This document shows, piece by piece, positions 51,648 through 59,802 of a stretch of 64,000 nucleotides of DNA (its first letter is position 1; each line of letters begins with the position of its first letter). Both the position numbers and the translations under genes were made by a program. Below the pieces are notes generated by a model. That model did no database searches. It worked only from the letters and a program-made list of their open reading frames with translations, and was not told the origin of the DNA. The stretch is from assembly GCF_000348945.1 (NCBI RefSeq), contig NZ_AOCK01000005.1, forward strand, positions 248,001 to 312,000. The letters run 5' to 3'. This stretch comes from Paeniglutamicibacter gangotriensis Lz1y. Its GTDB lineage: Bacteria > Actinomycetota > Actinomycetes > Actinomycetales > Micrococcaceae.

Positions 51648-52382
51648 CTAGAGCTGTCGCGATTCGGTGTAGAACCATTCGATATGTTCGCGCAGCAGCG
51701 TGGCCGCCGATGCCCCGTCGCCGGCAGCGACCGCCTGGTGGATCGAATGGTGCTGGGTGCGAAGCACCTGGGAAATATTCTGCCAGGCGTCGTCGCTGGT
51801 CACCGATTCGCTGACGTAATCGCTGATCGACAGCCGCAGGGATTCCATCATGGCTTCGATCACCGCGTTGCCGGCCAGCGAGGAGAGCAGCACGTGGAAT
51901 TGCGCATCGAGGTCGTGGAATTCTTCGCGGTCCAGCCCGGGATCGTCCATGGTCGTGAGCAGGTCTGCGGTTTGGCGCAGCACCGTATCGCTGCGCACCG
52001 GATCGCTGGATAGGTCCGCCGAGCTCGCGGCCCAGGTCTCCAGCAGGATGCGGGACTCGACGATGTCGGCGACAGATAGCTGGCGCGATGCCACATGCAG
52101 TCGCAGGGTCGCCGAGAGCCCGATGGCAGGCTCTGAGATGACCACGGCGCCGGAGTTTGGTCCTGATCCGGCGGAGGTGCGCACCATGCCCATGGCGTCC
52201 AGGATGCGGATGGCGTCTCTGACCGAGGCCCGGGAGATGCCGTGGGTTTCAGCCAGGGCTCGCTCCCCGGGCAGTTGGTCACCGATCTTGATCTTGCCGG
52301 AGCGCAGGTCGGTTTCGATGCTTTTGAGCACCGTTTCATAGGCCCGCACCGGCTGCGGTGCATTCCGTGCTTTGCTGTTCAA
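51648..52382 (-). CDS. lldR: FadR/GntR-family regulator of lactate utilisation
   Basis: A 244-residue GntR-type regulator. The winged helix includes IKIGDQLPGERALAETHGISRASVRDAIRILDAMGMV near residues 30-70. The all-helical FCD effector domain follows (VESRILLETWAASSAD, the metal-type DLDAQFHVLL, and HHSIHQAVAAGDGASAATLLREHIEWF). It lies downstream of the lactate permease and its family is that of LldR. The intergenic region between lldP and lutA carries three TGGTCNGACCA boxes, a plausible target. TTG at 52382 is the start, with GGGGAAG seven bases ahead. Confidence 0.82.
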   Translation of the reverse strand: MNSKARNAPQPVRAYETVLKSIETDLRSGKIKIGDQLPGERALAETHGISRASVRDAIRILDAMGMVRTSAGSGPNSGAVVISEPAIGLSATLRLHVASRQLSVADIVESRILLETWAASSADLSSDPVRSDTVLRQTADLLTTMDDPGLDREEFHDLDAQFHVLLSSLAGNAVIEAMMESLRLSISDYVSESVTSDDAWQNISQVLRTQHHSIHQAVAAGDGASAATLLREHIEWFYTESRQL

Positions 52383-52468
52383 TGCTTTGCTTCCCCATGG
52401 TCAATGTTCATGTTTGGCCTGTGGCCACACAACGAATCAATCAATCCTAATGGGTGGCGGCCCGGCCC

Positions 52469-52514
52469 GCGGCCCCGTTTGGGGCAAGGAATCCTTGCCC
52501 CCTCACGGGGCCGC
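52469..52514 (-). terminator. Nested hairpin after lldP
   Basis: GGGGCAAGGA/TCCTTGCCCC forms an inner stem at 52481-52501. An outer stem pairs GCGGCCCCGT (52470-52479) with ACGGGGCCGC (52505-52514). It lies just after lldP on the minus strand and before lldR. Confidence 0.65.
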
Positions 52515-52551
52515 CTATCCACCAACGGCTTGAGCCGACGCCGGGTCCGGG

Positions 52552-54285
52552 CTACGGGGTCGGCAGCATCCAGCCCAGGATCGGAGTGGACTGCAGGTAC
52601 ACCAGCACGCAGAGCACCAGCAGCATGCTCACCGACCAGCCGGCGACCTTCTTCAAGATGACCGATTCCTTGCCTTCCATGCCCACCGCGGTGGCAGCGA
52701 TGGCCAGGTTCTGCGGGGAGATCAGCTTGCCGACCACGCCGCCGGAGGTGTTGGCGGCAACCAACAGGTTGGGGTCGATGCCGGCGTTGAGGCCGGCAGT
52801 CTGCTGCAGCTTGGCGAACAAGGCGTTGGACGAGGTGTCCGAGCCGGTGACTGCGGTGCCGAGCCAACCCAGGATCGGGGACAGGAAGGCGAAGAACGCG
52901 CCGGTTCCGGCCAGCCAGGTACCGATGGTGATGGTTTGTCCCGACAGGTTCATGACGTAGGCCAGGGCCAAAACCGAGAGGATCGTGGTGGCTGCCCAGC
53001 GCATGTTGTAGATGGTGCGCCCGATTTCCAGGACGGCATCCGAGACCTTGATCTTGTATTTTCCGCCCGCGTCGTTGAGCGAGTAGACGATGGCCACGAT
53101 GAGGCCGGTGATGAGCAGCAAGGTGCCAGGGTTCGAGAGCCACTGGAAGTTGTAGATCGTCGAAGAAACCGGGTTGCCCTCGCCGTCAAGCACGTGTCCG
53201 TAGAGCATCGGCCACTTGATCTTCACGTCGGTGGCGGCCAAGGCACCGGGGATGCTCACACCCAGCTTCCACAGCTTGGCAACGCCGAAGATGACGATGA
53301 CCAGCAGGTAGGGGAAGAGCGCCAGGAAGGTCGGGCCGAGGCGCAGCTTGCGGTCGGAGGCGTCGTAGCCGGAGCCGGCCTGCGAAGCACCGTTCGCGCC
53401 GGTGCCGGCGGCACCCTGTGCGGCCTCGCCCACCAGGACGCGGGCGCGGGCTTCTTCGCGGCCCTTGGGGGTCCAGAAGCGCAGGAAGATGACTGCGGCA
53501 CCCAGGCCGGCCAACGAGGCAACGATGTCGGTGAGTTCGTAGGAGAAGTAGGTGGCGCAGAAGAATTGGGCGACGGCGAAGGATCCGCCGATGACCAGGG
53601 CGGCCGGCCAGACTTCCTTGACGCCGCGTTTGCCGTCGAGGATGAACAGCAACAGGGTCGGGACGAAGATCGCCAGCAGTGGTGCCTGGTGTCCGACCAT
53701 GGCGCCGATGTGGTTGGCGTCCAACCCGGTCAGTCCGGCGGCGGTGGTGATCGGGATGGCGACCGCGCCGAAAGCGACGGGGGCGGTATTGGCCACCAGG
53801 ACCGCGGCCGCTGCACGCAGCGGCGCCATGCCCAGGGCCAGGAGCATGGTGGCGGTGATGGCCACGGGAGCCCCGAAGCCGGCCAGTGCCTCAAGCAGGC
53901 CACCGAAGCAGAAGGCGATCAGGATGGATTGGATGCGCACATCCCCGCCGCCGATCACGTCGAAGACGCGGCGCAGGTCCTCGAACCGTCCGGAGATGAC
54001 CGTGACCTGATAGAGCCAGATCGCCATGATGACGATCCAGACCACGGGGAAGGCGCCGAATACCGCACCAAGTACTCCCGACATCAGGGTCATGCCGACC
54101 GGCATCTTGAATACGAAGATCGCCACCAGGATGGCAACCAGCAATGAAACCAGGCCGGAGACGTGCGCCTTGGCCTTGACCACGGCCAGCATGATGAAGA
54201 ACGTCAACAGCGGCAGCAGGGAAATGAGGGCCGAAAGCGCAATGCTTCCGGCCAACGGTTCGGTGGATGGTGTGAATGTGTCCAC
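52552..54285 (-). CDS. lldP: L-lactate permease
   Basis: A 577-residue membrane protein with about thirteen segments, matching the LctP family. Visible signatures are FGAPVAITATMLLALGMAPL, HIGAMVGHQAPLLAIFVP and a late GTAVTGSDTSSNALFAKLQ followed by LLVAANTSGGVVGKLISPQ. It would import L-lactate (and glycolate) with protons. GTG at 54285 is the start, with GAAGGAC seven bases ahead. The gene diverges from lutABC and shares an operator-rich region with it. This makes it the uptake step of the lactate module. Confidence 0.92.
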   Translation of the reverse strand: MDTFTPSTEPLAGSIALSALISLLPLLTFFIMLAVVKAKAHVSGLVSLLVAILVAIFVFKMPVGMTLMSGVLGAVFGAFPVVWIVIMAIWLYQVTVISGRFEDLRRVFDVIGGGDVRIQSILIAFCFGGLLEALAGFGAPVAITATMLLALGMAPLRAAAAVLVANTAPVAFGAVAIPITTAAGLTGLDANHIGAMVGHQAPLLAIFVPTLLLFILDGKRGVKEVWPAALVIGGSFAVAQFFCATYFSYELTDIVASLAGLGAAVIFLRFWTPKGREEARARVLVGEAAQGAAGTGANGASQAGSGYDASDRKLRLGPTFLALFPYLLVIVIFGVAKLWKLGVSIPGALAATDVKIKWPMLYGHVLDGEGNPVSSTIYNFQWLSNPGTLLLITGLIVAIVYSLNDAGGKYKIKVSDAVLEIGRTIYNMRWAATTILSVLALAYVMNLSGQTITIGTWLAGTGAFFAFLSPILGWLGTAVTGSDTSSNALFAKLQQTAGLNAGIDPNLLVAANTSGGVVGKLISPQNLAIAATAVGMEGKESVILKKVAGWSVSMLLVLCVLVYLQSTPILGWMLPTP

Positions 54286-54351
54286 TGGGCGTCCTTCGCG
54301 TGGGAGGTAGAGCGCGGATAAAGGGTGTGCGGTGGACGCCCTTAGACATCC

Positions 54352-54378
54352 GTGGTCGGACCACTATGGTCCGACCAC
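54352..54378. promoter_or_regulatory. LldR operator candidate near lldP (two boxes)
   Basis: A perfect inverted repeat with 12-base arms and a three-base centre. Each arm side holds a box: TGGTCGGACCA at 54353-54363 and TGGTCCGACCA at 54367-54377. The form TNGTNNNACNA is the known binding pattern of FadR-type LldR proteins. Confidence 0.75.
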
Positions 54379-54448
54379 ACCAGCATAACCTAAGATCCGA
54401 TCGCATGGTGAGTGGAGTCACAACTTATTTTTTGCGGAGCACATTCGC

Positions 54449-54487
54449 TGGACGTGGGCCCGATCACGCCATAGTATGGTCAGACCA
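54449..54487 (+). promoter_or_regulatory. lutABC promoter with overlapping LldR box
   Basis: TGGACG (54449-54454) and TAGTAT (54473-54478) are 18 bases apart. The perfect palindrome TGGTCAGACCA (54477-54487) overlaps the -10 element and the likely transcription start, a good position for repression by LldR. Confidence 0.62.
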
Positions 54488-54526
54488 CATCAATTCCTCG
54501 GCTGAGCACGCCGGAAGGATCACTGA

Positions 54527-55327
54527 ATGAAAATCGCACTTTTCGCCACCTGCATCGTTGATGCCATGTACCCGAGCACCGCACGTGCCACGGTCAAGAT
54601 TCTCGAACGACTGGGCCACGAGGTCATCTTCCCCTCCGGGCAGGCCTGCTGCGGACAGATGCACATCAACTCCGGCTACATGGACGAGGCCCTTCCCGTG
54701 GTTGCCAACCACGTGCGGGCCTTTGAAGCCGAAACCTACGATGTGGCGGTGGCTCCCTCGGGATCCTGCGTGGCATCGGTCAGACACCAGCACCCGGTCC
54801 TGGCCGAACGCTGCGGCGATGCTGCCTTGAAGGCCCGCGCCGAGGCCGTGGGCGCCAAAACCTACGAACTGTCCCAGCTTTTGGTCGATGTCCTGGGCAT
54901 CACCAACGCCGCCGAACAACTCGGCTCGCATTTCGCACACAAGGTCACCTACCACCCCTCCTGCCACGGCATGCGCTCGCTGAACCTGGGCGACCGCCAA
55001 CTCGACCTGCTCAGGAGTGTCGGCGGCATCGAGGTCGCCGACCTTCCCGAGGCCGACCAATGCTGCGGATTCGGCGGCACGTTCGCGCTGAAGAACGCCG
55101 ATGTTTCCACGGCCATGCTCGAGGACAAGGCGAAAAACATCGAGTCCACCGGAGCCTCGCTGTGCTCCGGCGGGGACGCCTCCTGCCTGATGCATATCGG
55201 CGGCGGGCTTTCGCGCACCAATTCGGACACCACCACGTTGCATTTTGCCGAAATTCTGGCCAGCACCATCGACGAACCGGTCTCCGTGACCGGTGAGGTC
55301 CTCGTAGGAAAGGCGGGCGTGCGATGA
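54527..55327 (+). CDS. lutA: L-lactate oxidation complex subunit LutA
   Basis: This 266-residue protein has the two-part CCG domains of LutA/LldE and heterodisulfide reductase-type subunits. The cysteine motifs are GQACCGQM near residue 38, the central YHPSCHGMR near 144 and DQCCGFGGTFALK near 180. They would bind Fe-S clusters. Together with LutB and LutC it oxidises L-lactate to pyruvate in the cytoplasm. GAAGGA lies eight bases before the ATG. Its stop overlaps the lutB start (ATGA). Control by LldR is likely from the box just upstream. Confidence 0.92.
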   Translation: MKIALFATCIVDAMYPSTARATVKILERLGHEVIFPSGQACCGQMHINSGYMDEALPVVANHVRAFEAETYDVAVAPSGSCVASVRHQHPVLAERCGDAALKARAEAVGAKTYELSQLLVDVLGITNAAEQLGSHFAHKVTYHPSCHGMRSLNLGDRQLDLLRSVGGIEVADLPEADQCCGFGGTFALKNADVSTAMLEDKAKNIESTGASLCSGGDASCLMHIGGGLSRTNSDTTTLHFAEILASTIDEPVSVTGEVLVGKAGVR

Positions 55328-56829
55328 GCAACGTCTTCATGGGAATGCCAACGCTTCCGGTCTTCGGCGACGGCAACCTGCACATCGATGAACCGTTCCC
55401 GGACGCTGCCCACCGCGAACTGGGCAACACCCAGATGCGCGCGAATCTGCGCCACGCCACCCACACGATCCGCGACAAGCGTCTGAAGGTCGTGGGCGAG
55501 TTGCCCGACTGGGAAGAGCTGCGCGACGCCGGAGCGGCCATCAAGAACCAGGTCATGGCCGACCTTCCCGCGATGCTCGAAGAATTCGAAAAGAACTTCA
55601 CCGCCCGCGGCGGGGTGATCCATTGGGCGCGCGACTCCCACGAGGCGAACAAAATCGTCGCCGACCTCATCCGCGAGCAGGACACGGACGAGGTCGTCAA
55701 GGTCAAGTCCATGGCCACCCAGGAGATCGGACTCAATGAGTACCTCGAGGAGCAGGGAATCTCGGCCTTCGAAACCGACCTGGCCGAGCTGATCGTCCAG
55801 CTGGGCCACGACAAACCCAGCCACATCCTGGTCCCGGCCATCCACAAGAACCGCACCGAAGTCCGCGACATCTTCCTGGCCGAGATGCCGAACGTGGACC
55901 CGAACCTCACCGATGATCCGCGATTGCTGGCCATGGCCGCCCGCGAGCACCTGCGCCGCAAGTTCCTTACCGCAAAGGTCGCAATCTCCGGCGCCAACTT
56001 CGCGCTGGCCGATTCCGGCACCCTGGCCGTGGTCGAGTCGGAGGGCAACGGACGGATGTGCCTGACGCTGCCCGAAACCCTGATCACCGTGATGGGCATC
56101 GAAAAGCTGCTGCCCACCAAGGACGACCTCGAGGTCTTCATGCAGCTGCTGCCGCGATCCTCCACCGGGGAGCGGATGAACCCGTATACCTCGCTGTGGA
56201 CCGGCGTCACCGAGGGCGACGGACCGCAAAACGTGCACCTGGTCATTCTGGACAACGGACGCACCGCAGCCCTGGCCGACAAGTACGGACGCACCGCTCT
56301 GAACTGCATCCGCTGCTCCGCCTGCATGAACGTCTGCCCGGTCTACGAGCGCACCGGCGGCCACGCCTACGGCTCCACCTACCCGGGACCGATCGGCGCC
56401 ATCCTCACCCCGCTGCTCACCGGCATCAAGAGTGAGGAAAACAGCTCGCTGCCCTACGCGTCCACACTCTGCGGCGCCTGCTATGACGCTTGCCCGGTGA
56501 AGATCAATATCCCCGAAATCCTCGTGCACCTGCGCGGAGAAGACGTGGATTCCAAGCGCGAAGAAAAGAAGCTTCCCTCGCAAATGGATTTGATGATGAA
56601 GGGCGGACAATGGGCGTTTTCCTCGGGCAAGCACCTGGGCCTGCTGGAAAAGGCGCTGCCCTTGGGCAAGCTCGCTGCCGGTCGAGACAAGAAGATCAAA
56701 CGCCTTCCGGGCATTGCCGCAGGCTGGACCCAGTCCCGTGACATTCCGGCTCCCCCGGCGCAGTCCTTCCGCGACTGGTGGAAGAAGGACCATGAACCGG
56801 TAGCCCCCACCCCTGACCAGGAGAAGTAA
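55324..56829 (+). CDS. lutB: L-lactate oxidation iron-sulfur protein LutB
   Basis: A 501-residue protein with an N-terminal LUD domain (residues 70-300, for example GGVIHWARDSHEANKIV and ANFALADSGTLAVVESEGNGR). Two [4Fe-4S] motifs follow: CIRCSACMNVCPVY near 332 and CGACYDACPVKI near 382. The C-terminal LutB region includes AAGWTQSRDIPAPP. It carries electrons in the LutABC complex. The gene overlaps lutA by four bases and ends four bases before lutC, a tight operon. Confidence 0.92.
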   Translation: MSNVFMGMPTLPVFGDGNLHIDEPFPDAAHRELGNTQMRANLRHATHTIRDKRLKVVGELPDWEELRDAGAAIKNQVMADLPAMLEEFEKNFTARGGVIHWARDSHEANKIVADLIREQDTDEVVKVKSMATQEIGLNEYLEEQGISAFETDLAELIVQLGHDKPSHILVPAIHKNRTEVRDIFLAEMPNVDPNLTDDPRLLAMAAREHLRRKFLTAKVAISGANFALADSGTLAVVESEGNGRMCLTLPETLITVMGIEKLLPTKDDLEVFMQLLPRSSTGERMNPYTSLWTGVTEGDGPQNVHLVILDNGRTAALADKYGRTALNCIRCSACMNVCPVYERTGGHAYGSTYPGPIGAILTPLLTGIKSEENSSLPYASTLCGACYDACPVKINIPEILVHLRGEDVDSKREEKKLPSQMDLMMKGGQWAFSSGKHLGLLEKALPLGKLAAGRDKKIKRLPGIAAGWTQSRDIPAPPAQSFRDWWKKDHEPVAPTPDQEK

Positions 56830-56833
56830 GACG

Positions 56834-57472
56834 ATGAGCGCCAAGGAAGAAATCCTCTCCCGCATCACCTCGGCCTTGCGTGATGCGCCGGCTCCCGAGC
56901 CGATCCCCCGCGAATACCGGGTCTCCTCGGACATGCCCGAGGCCGAGCTTATCGAGTTGCTGGTTGATCGGCTCGAGGACTACAAGGCCCACGTGGACGT
57001 CGTGGACCTGCCCCATCTACCGGCAACCCTTGCCGAACGGCTCAAGGACGCCACCAGCTTTGTGGTCCCGCACGGCATCGATGCCGAATGGTTGGTTGAG
57101 GCGGCACCCACGGATAGCGCGCGACTGCGCACCGACGCACCCGGTGCGGTCCTGAGCGTGACCGAGCTGGATCATACCGATGCGGTGCTGACCTCTTCGG
57201 CGGTGTCCATTGCCGAGTCGGGCACCATTGTGCTGGACGGAACGCCCAACCAGGGCCGCCGTGCCATCTCCCTGGTGCCCGACCACCACGTCTGTGTGGT
57301 TCCGGTGTCGTCCATCGTGCGGCTGTTGCCCGAGGCGCTGCCGCGCATGGACATCACCCGCCCGCTGACCTGGATCTCCGGTCCCAGCGCGACCAGCGAC
57401 ATCGAGCTCGAGCGCGTCGAGGGCGTACACGGCCCGCGCCAGCTGGATGTCATCATCGTCAAGGGGCTGTAG
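56834..57472 (+). CDS. lutC: L-lactate oxidation complex subunit LutC
   Basis: This 212-residue LUD-domain protein has SSAVSIAESGTIVLDGTPNQGRRAISLVPDHHVCVV near residues 117-155 and GPSATSDIELERVEGVHGPR near the end, both typical of LutC/YkgG. It completes the lactate oxidation complex. The ATG at 56834 follows lutB after four bases; AGGAG overlaps the lutB end. A terminator follows 15 bases after its stop. Confidence 0.92.
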   Translation: MSAKEEILSRITSALRDAPAPEPIPREYRVSSDMPEAELIELLVDRLEDYKAHVDVVDLPHLPATLAERLKDATSFVVPHGIDAEWLVEAAPTDSARLRTDAPGAVLSVTELDHTDAVLTSSAVSIAESGTIVLDGTPNQGRRAISLVPDHHVCVVPVSSIVRLLPEALPRMDITRPLTWISGPSATSDIELERVEGVHGPRQLDVIIVKGL

Positions 57473-57487
57473 AGCCCCGTTCCACCA

Positions 57488-57540
57488 CCGAATCCCCGTC
57501 TGCCAGCTAATCACGTGGCCGGCGGGGATTCGGCGTTTTG
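57488..57540 (+). terminator. Terminator of lutABC
   Basis: CCGAATCCCCG (57488-57498) pairs with CGGGGATTCGG (57523-57533), with an inner GCCA/TGGC pair, and TTTT follows within a few bases. The minus-strand IclR pseudogene ends at its right edge. Confidence 0.8.
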
Positions 57541-58362
57541 TTAGGTGACAGGAGCCCCGGTGAGGTCCGGCTTTTCATCATCCGGTACCTTGCCCAGTCG
57601 CTCCTCACGAACTTTGGCGGTGTGCAGGGCCTGTCCGACCAGACCTGCGTCAAACACCTGTCGAAATCGAGCCTGCGGAATGGACATACTGATGCCGCAG
57701 ACAACTTCTCCGGCGGGGCCAGAGACGGCCACACCCAACGCACTGACGCCTTCCTCCGTCCCTTCGAAGTTGGCGGCAAAGCCACGATCCCGCACCGCGC
57801 CCAGTTCGCGCACGAGCGCGGCGTAGTCCTCTTCCGTAAGCCTGCGCGCCGTGGCATTTTCTCCGTGGTAGAGCCGTTCCAGCTCGCTCTGGTCGAGCAT
57901 GGAGAGCATCGCTTTTCCCGCCGAGGCCCGGTAGGCCGGTAGCACCGCACCCTGCCGGTCTCCCACGCGCACGGGCCGCTATCCCTCCACGGTGGAGAGG
58001 AGTCGGACCTCCCCACCCACGCGCACCATCAGGTTCACAGTTTCCTTGACCGTGGCAGCTAGTTCCTCCAGTAGCGGGTGGGGCACGGCCCGCAATTCCC
58101 CGATCCGTCCGTGCCCCGCGGGACCGGCACCGAGCGCCGGACCGGGGATGTAACCGCGGCCTGTCGCGCGTTCGGCGAAACCGCGGTAAATGAGCATGGC
58201 CAGCAGCCGGTGCGCCGTGGATGGCGAGACCTCGAGCTCGGCGGCCGCGTCCTTGAGTCTGACGGATCCGTGGTCGCCCAACAGCTCGACCAGCTGCAGG
58301 GCGTGGTCAACCGATTCAATGGGGTATTGGGGGATCTTCCGACTAACCCGAACTTTCTGCAC
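57541..58362 (-). pseudogene. IclR-family regulator interrupted by an in-frame amber codon
   Basis: The frame from GTG 58362 to 57541 encodes a complete IclR protein of about 273 codons except for TAG at 57981-57979. The first part has the winged helix (SVDHALQLVELLGDHGSVRL ... VSPSTAHRLLAMLIYRGFA) and reads to LLSTVEG. After the stop the same frame goes on RPVRVGDRQGAVLPAYRASAGKAML and through the rest of the effector domain. Family members usually have Ser or Thr here, so a single TCG to TAG change explains it. The neighbouring transporter gene is also broken. A sequencing error or amber read-through cannot be excluded. Confidence 0.82.
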
Positions 58363-58410
58363 ACCTGAATTACACGCTTTGTCACACTGAGACCAGCAAC
58401 ACTTGTAGCT

Positions 58411-59716
58411 ATGACTTTATCCACAGGGAGCAGTGTCGCAGGTCCCATCGGGCATAACCCCGGTGACTCCTAGCAGCAGGGTGGGCCCAAGGCCCTCTCG
58501 CGCCGCAAGACCCTCATGGCCGTTGTAACGTGCTGGCTGCTGGTGGTGTTCGACGGGTACGACCTCATCATCTACGGCACCGTGCAGTCCTCCCTGTTGG
58601 CGATCGATGACTGGGGCTGACCCCGACGACGATGGGTACCATCGGATCGCTGGCTTTCGTGGGCATGATGATCGGCGCACTCGCGGCCGACCGACTCTCC
58701 GACATGCTGGGTCGACGCCGCATGATCTTGGCCTGCTCTATCATCTTCTCGAGCCTCACGGTCCTGTGCGCCTTCGCGCCGAACCCGTTGGTTTTCGGGG
58801 CCCTCCGCCTCCTCGCCGGAGTCGGCTTAGGTGGTCTGGTCTCCGCAGCCAATGCCATGGTTGCTGAACTTGTGGTACCGCAGCGCTGGCGCTCGACCAT
58901 GGCCACGTTGATGATGTCAGGCGTGCCAATCGGCGGTTCAATCGCCGCGATCACCGACATCTGGGTCGTCCCGGCCTTCGGTTGGGAAGCCATGTTCTTG
59001 TTGGCTCTGGTTGCCTTGGTCGTGCTGGTTCCCATGGGTTTCCGCTACCTGCCCGAAACCTTGTCCTTCAAACACCGCAGTGGTCCGGGCGCACGTCGCG
59101 GATCCGGTTTTGGAGATTTGCTGCGCGCCCCCTATGCCGGAGCCTCGGTGCTCTTCGCCTTGGCTTCGCTGGCCATCCTCTTCGCTTGGTACGGTCGGGG
59201 CACCTGGCTGCCCAGCCTGATGGAACAGGCCGGATACGATCTGGGCTCCGCGCTGACTTTCGCACTGGCCTTGAATCTGGGTGCCGTGGCGGGTTCCGTC
59301 ATCACCGCTTGGGCCGGAGACCGCTTTGGGGCGGCCCCTACCGCCGCAGTCGCGGCCCTCGTTGCAGGGATTGGACTGGCCGTCATCATGACCATGCCCC
59401 AGGTTGGAGTTGTTTATGCCATGTTGATCCTCGCCGGTGTGGGCATCCACGGCACTGCAGCGTTGCTGATCGCGGCTGTCGCCAATCACTACCCGGAGCG
59501 CTTGCGCAGCACTGCATTGGGTTGGGCGCTGGGCATGGGCCGCATCGGGGCCGTTGGAGCCCCGCAGGTCGGCGGGTTGCTGCTGGCCGAAGGATTCGGG
59601 GTCAACTCGAACTTTCTGGTCTTCGCGCTGGGAGCTGGCCTGGCCTGGCCGCGATCTTGTTCGCCGTGATCACCTTCCGCGTCAAGCCGGTGGCCGACCC
59701 GGCCCTTGCAAACTAA
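58411..59716 (+). pseudogene. AAHS-type aromatic acid:H+ symporter (MFS), nonsense and frameshift mutations
   Basis: The pieces together form one MFS protein. From ATG 58411 the frame meets TAG at 58471, then reads on LSRRKTLMAVVTCWLLVVFDGYDLIIYGTV. A missing G in GGGG at 58613-58616 shifts the frame; with one G restored it reads DWGLTPTTMGTIGSLAFVGM without a break. The frame continues as normal transporter sequence until about 59645. There a second shift is needed to reach the natural end AAILFAVITFRVKPVADPALAN at 59716. VFDGYD and the GMMIGALAADRLSDMLGRR loop point to the aromatic acid:H+ symporter family. It diverges from the broken IclR gene. Three lesions make it a pseudogene unless the sequence is faulty. 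Confidence 0.85.
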
Positions 59717-59733
59717 CCGCCTCAATTGGCGGT

Positions 59734-59780
59734 GGCCCGGGCGGCCGCTCCCCCTTCGCGGGTGGACGGTCGCCCGGACC
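59734..59780. terminator. Weak hairpin between MFS pseudogene and flavoprotein gene
   Basis: CCGGGCG (59737-59743) can pair with CGCCCGG (59771-59777) around an imperfect GC-rich stem. It lies between convergent genes. There is no T-run. Confidence 0.35.
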
Positions 59781-59802
59781 GTTGAAGGCGCCTCCAGGCC
59801 CG

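Noticed and set aside
54949-56934. 661-codon minus-strand frame across lutA and lutB
   Set aside because: It spans two genes with perfect Fe-S motifs on the plus strand and has no family features or start signal.
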